A stretch of 64,000 nucleotides of DNA from Xanthomonas sp. CFBP 8443. GTDB lineage: Bacteria > Pseudomonadota > Gammaproteobacteria > Xanthomonadales > Xanthomonadaceae. Location: contig NZ_CP102592.1 of NCBI RefSeq assembly GCF_025666195.1, positions 1,984,001-2,048,000 of the forward strand, given 5' to 3'. Under the pieces are notes generated by a model, which worked only from the letters and a program-made list of their open reading frames with translations, was not told the DNA's origin and did not search any database. How positions within the stretch are numbered: position 1 is the first letter of the stretch; each line of letters starts with the position of its first letter. The position numbers and the translations under genes were made by a program. Below are positions 61,389 through 64,000 of this stretch, piece after piece.

Positions 61389-62756
61389 TCATGCCTCGCC
61401 GCTGGCCTCGGCGGCGATGACGCCGCCGCTGCGGCGCAGGCTCAACCCGCAGCAGCCCGCACCGAGCAGCATCAGGCCCAGGAACACCAGCGCCAGCAGC
61501 GCGTTGAACCACACCATGGCCGCCAGGCATACCAGCGCCAGCAGCAGCGCCAGCGCCGGCACCAGCGGATAGCCCGGCGCGCGGTAGCTGCGTTGCAACT
61601 GCGGCTCGGCGCGGCGCAGCTTGAACAGGCTGAGCATGCTCATGATGTACATGACGATCGCGCCGAACACCGACATGGTGATCATCGCCGCGGTCAGCGA
61701 CATGCCCTGTACCTGCACCAGTCCGTCGCTGTAGATCGCCGCCACCCCGACCACGCCGCCGGCCAGGATCGCGCGGTGCGGGGTGCGGAAGCGCGACAGC
61801 TTGGCCAGGCCGTGCGGCAGGAAGCCGGCGCGCGCCAGCGCGAAGAACTGCCGCGAATAGCCCAGGATGATGCCGTGGAAGCTTGCCACCAGGCCGAACA
61901 GGCCGATCCACACCAGCATGTGCAGCCAGGTCGAGTCGTTGCCGACCACCGCCTTCATCGCCTGCGGCAGCGGATCGTTGATGTTGGACAGCGTGCGCCA
62001 GTCGCCGACGCCGCCGGCCATGATCATCACCCCGAAGGCCAGCGTCACCAGGGTCAGGATGCCGGCGATGTAGGCGCGCGGAATGGTGCGCCTGGGGTCC
62101 TTGGCCTCCTCGGCGGCCATCGCCGCACCTTCGATCGCCAGGAAGAACCAGATCGCGAACGGGATCGCGGCGAAAATGCCGCCGACCGCCGCCAGGCTGA
62201 AGCTGTCCGACCCGGCCCAGCCGCCGCGCGCGAAGTTGGCCACGCTGAAGCCCGGCGCGACCACGCCCATGAACACCAGCAGCTCGATCACCGCCAGCAC
62301 GGTGACGATCAATTCGAAGGTGGCGGCGATGCCGACGCCGAGGATGTTCAAGGTCATGAAGATGGCGTAGGCGCCGACCGCGGCCAGGCGCGGGTCCAGC
62401 GTCGGGAACTGCACATTGAGGTAGGCGCCGATCGCCATCGCGATCGCCGGCGGTGCGAACACGAACTCGATCAGCGTGGCGATGCCGGCGATCATCCCGC
62501 CGGCGGTGCCGAATGCGCGCAGGCTGTAGGCGAACGGGCCGCCGGCGTTGGGAATGGCGGTGGTCAGTTCGGTGAAGCTGAAGATGAAGCAGGTGTACAT
62601 CACCGCCACCAGCACCGTGGTGACCAGGAAGCCGAGCGTGCCGGCGGCGCCCCAGCCATAGCTCCAGCCGAAGTATTCGCCGGAGATCACCAGGCCCACG
62701 GCGATGCCCCACAGGTGCAGGGTTCCGAGGGTGGGTTTGAGCTTTTCGATCGTCAT
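61389..62756 (-). CDS. eat: Ethanolamine permease (APC superfamily)
   Basis: 455 residues; the ATG at 62756 (MTIEKLKPTLG) follows AGGAG, and the longer upstream frame is ignored. Twelve hydrophobic segments, with GTLHLWGIAVGLVISGEYFGWSYGWG, IPNAGGPFAYSLRAFG, AIPFAIWFFLAIEGAAMAAEEAKDP and SFHGIILGYSRQFFALARAG typical of Eat-type amino acid/amine transporters. First gene of the eat-eutB-eutC operon, so ethanolamine is the expected substrate. Confidence 0.94.
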   Translation of the reverse strand: MTIEKLKPTLGTLHLWGIAVGLVISGEYFGWSYGWGAAGTLGFLVTTVLVAVMYTCFIFSFTELTTAIPNAGGPFAYSLRAFGTAGGMIAGIATLIEFVFAPPAIAMAIGAYLNVQFPTLDPRLAAVGAYAIFMTLNILGVGIAATFELIVTVLAVIELLVFMGVVAPGFSVANFARGGWAGSDSFSLAAVGGIFAAIPFAIWFFLAIEGAAMAAEEAKDPRRTIPRAYIAGILTLVTLAFGVMIMAGGVGDWRTLSNINDPLPQAMKAVVGNDSTWLHMLVWIGLFGLVASFHGIILGYSRQFFALARAGFLPHGLAKLSRFRTPHRAILAGGVVGVAAIYSDGLVQVQGMSLTAAMITMSVFGAIVMYIMSMLSLFKLRRAEPQLQRSYRAPGYPLVPALALLLALVCLAAMVWFNALLALVFLGLMLLGAGCCGLSLRRSGGVIAAEASGEA

Positions 62757-63247
62757 GCGCACATCTCCTGGACGGGGGGAGGGAGAGCGAACGCCGCGGC
62801 GAGATCCGCCGCGGGGACTGCGATTGCGCATTGCGCGCCGTTGCGGGCGCCCGGCCACCGCTGCAGGCTGGCCGCCCAGCGGTTATACCGCAAAGCAGCA
62901 TGGCGTCGCGCGCCTGGCCCGCGGCCGCATTTGGATACGATCGATGGTGGTGGCTGCGCTATGCTCGGCGCAGAGGTCAGGGGGGCCGTCAGTCCGGTAG
63001 GGACGGGCTACGCCGTGTTCGGCGCGGACGGGACGAGGAAGATCGAGTGGATTCATGCCGATGAGCGGGCGCGTGTCGCCGCCGTACCGGGCGCGCGCAA
63101 GCGCGTCCGGCCGGTTCGTCGTGTTCGGTGCCCAGGCGCCTGCGCGCCATCGACAGGCGGCGGCGAGCCGTGGCGCCAGGCGCGCAGTTGGACGCCGGGT
63201 ACGCAGCGTGGCCCAGCCCCGGCGCGCCGACAGGCCATGATCGACGT
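62757..63247. other. Intergenic region upstream of the ethanolamine operon
   Basis: 491 bp between divergent genes. The reading frame that begins at 62961 and ends at 63251 has no recognisable features. No clear promoter or operator was identified. Confidence 0.4.
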
Positions 63248-64000
63248 ATGACGCGCACGTGCCGTTGGTCGCGCTGGCTGCTGTTGCTGTGCGTGTGCGC
63301 GGCCGACGCCGCGCTCGCGCAGCGCGTGCACTTGCAACGCCTGCCCGCCGATCCGCCGGCCGCGGAGGTGGTGGCGGGCGCACACCTGGCGCAACTGCAG
63401 GACGACCTGCATGGCAGCACCTTGTACGAGCCGTTGAAGACGCCGACCTGGTGGCGGGTGCGCGCCGATCGGGCGATCGGCGCCGACGGCGATCCGCAAC
63501 TGGTGCTGCAGGCGCCGTACCTGACCCGGGTGGAAGCCTGGGTGCCGGGCCAGGCCGCGCCGACCCGGCATGCGCTGTACGGCGCCGACGCCGACCTGGG
63601 CTATTCGACCCGCGCGCTGGTCATCGCGCTGCCGCATGGCCTGCCGCAAGGCGCCTCGGTCTGGCTGCGGGTGCAGGCGCCGGCGGCGGTCCCGATGCCG
63701 GTGTCGATCGCGCCGCTGGCGCAGGTGCATCGCGACGATCTGCACTACGTCGGCTGGCGCGCCTTCATCATCGGCTCGACCGCGGTGCTGGCGATCCTGG
63801 CCATCGCGTTGTGGGCGCGATTGCGCGAGCGGGTCTACGGCTATTTCACCGCCAACGTCCTGTGCGTGCTGCTGTACCTGCTCGGCATCGGCGGCGAAGC
63901 GCGGGCGGTGCCGGGCCTGGACGTCCTGTTCGCTTCTTCGCCGGCGCCGATACGGATCGTGGCGGCGCTCGGCGGCTTCTTCATCATCAACTTCCAGCGC
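63248..64000 (+). CDS. 7TMR-DISM-type membrane sensor, N-terminal part (3' end outside window)
   Basis: 251 codons to the window end. A signal peptide (WLLLLCVCAADAALA) precedes an extracellular beta-rich domain (TWWRVRADRAIG, PYLTRVEAWVPG, GYSTRALVIALP, SVWLRVQAP) of the 7TMR-DISMED2 type. Then helices begin with GWRAFIIGSTAVLAILAIALW and YFTANVLCVLLYLLGIGGEA. Such proteins usually end in a GGDEF or histidine kinase domain, which would lie beyond the window. Divergent from the ethanolamine operon. Confidence 0.8.
   Translation, partial: MTRTCRWSRWLLLLCVCAADAALAQRVHLQRLPADPPAAEVVAGAHLAQLQDDLHGSTLYEPLKTPTWWRVRADRAIGADGDPQLVLQAPYLTRVEAWVPGQAAPTRHALYGADADLGYSTRALVIALPHGLPQGASVWLRVQAPAAVPMPVSIAPLAQVHRDDLHYVGWRAFIIGSTAVLAILAIALWARLRERVYGYFTANVLCVLLYLLGIGGEARAVPGLDVLFASSPAPIRIVAALGGFFIINFQR

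Noticed and set aside
61263..63251. 662-codon plus-strand frame opposite the ethanolamine permease
   Set aside because: Gln/His/Asp-rich antisense shadow; its tail after 62961 has no recognisable feature.

Overview
The window is high-GC DNA (only short tracts fall below this) from a gammaproteobacterium of the Xanthomonadaceae, most likely Xanthomonas. Several features point there: three large TonB-dependent receptors of the type abundant in Xanthomonas and Caulobacter, each next to degradative enzymes; the queA...tgt-yajC-secD-secF order; intergenic repeats with GGAGCGACTTCAGTCGCGAC and GGGACTC-type arms; and a near-perfect match to what I recall as the Xanthomonas xylan-regulon box. No rRNA, tRNA, CRISPR array, insertion sequence or replication origin was seen.

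Layout. 1-9230: a carbohydrate-scavenging locus (end of a TonB receptor, a Tat-exported GH127 enzyme, a GH27 alpha-galactosidase-type enzyme, a second TonB receptor). Two of its intergenic regions carry the same bipartite motif with identical 14-nt spacing. 9642-10667: malate/lactate-dehydrogenase-family oxidoreductase. 11117-17952: a polymorphic RHS toxin locus, unusually split into a secreted RHS-repeat protein with 89-residue tandem repeats, a separate secreted protein with the RHS core and a variable AT-richer tip, a small acidic putative immunity protein, and decayed coding debris. 18060-24185: housekeeping genes htpG (with a heat-shock-type promoter), rsmD, coaD, a lipoprotein, a ferredoxin and ggt. 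24296-32357: MBL-fold hydrolase, GH9 endoglucanase, a tandem REP array, upp, and a TonB receptor/phytase pair. 32401-34764: a PLP aminotransferase divergent from an Lrp-type regulator around a perfect palindrome. 35043-43336: queA, a secreted subtilase, tgt, yajC, secD, secF. 43500-48465: suhB, trmJ, and a periplasmic binding protein fused in operon to a GGDEF-EAL protein. 48610-56054: GH43 enzyme, epmB/efp, a TMEM175-type channel, MTA/SAH deaminase, ubiG, gph, and a squalene-synthase-like protein. 56814-58976: flavin monooxygenase facing a MarR regulator, with related TGCA-type palindromes. 59111-62756: a compact ethanolamine catabolism operon (permease, eutB, eutC). 63248-64000: the start of a 7TMR-DISM-type sensor that leaves the window.

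How the parts fit. Most accessory genes serve plant-polymer or nutrient scavenging: TonB receptors for uptake, Tat or Sec exported glycosidases, phytase, secreted protease, GGT and ethanolamine degradation. Regulation visible in sequence includes a sigma-32-like promoter, several palindromic operators, a structured leader and several families of intergenic hairpins. The strongest candidate for an undescribed system is the split RHS locus. The bipartite motif in the first 6 kb is the clearest unexplained regulatory signal.
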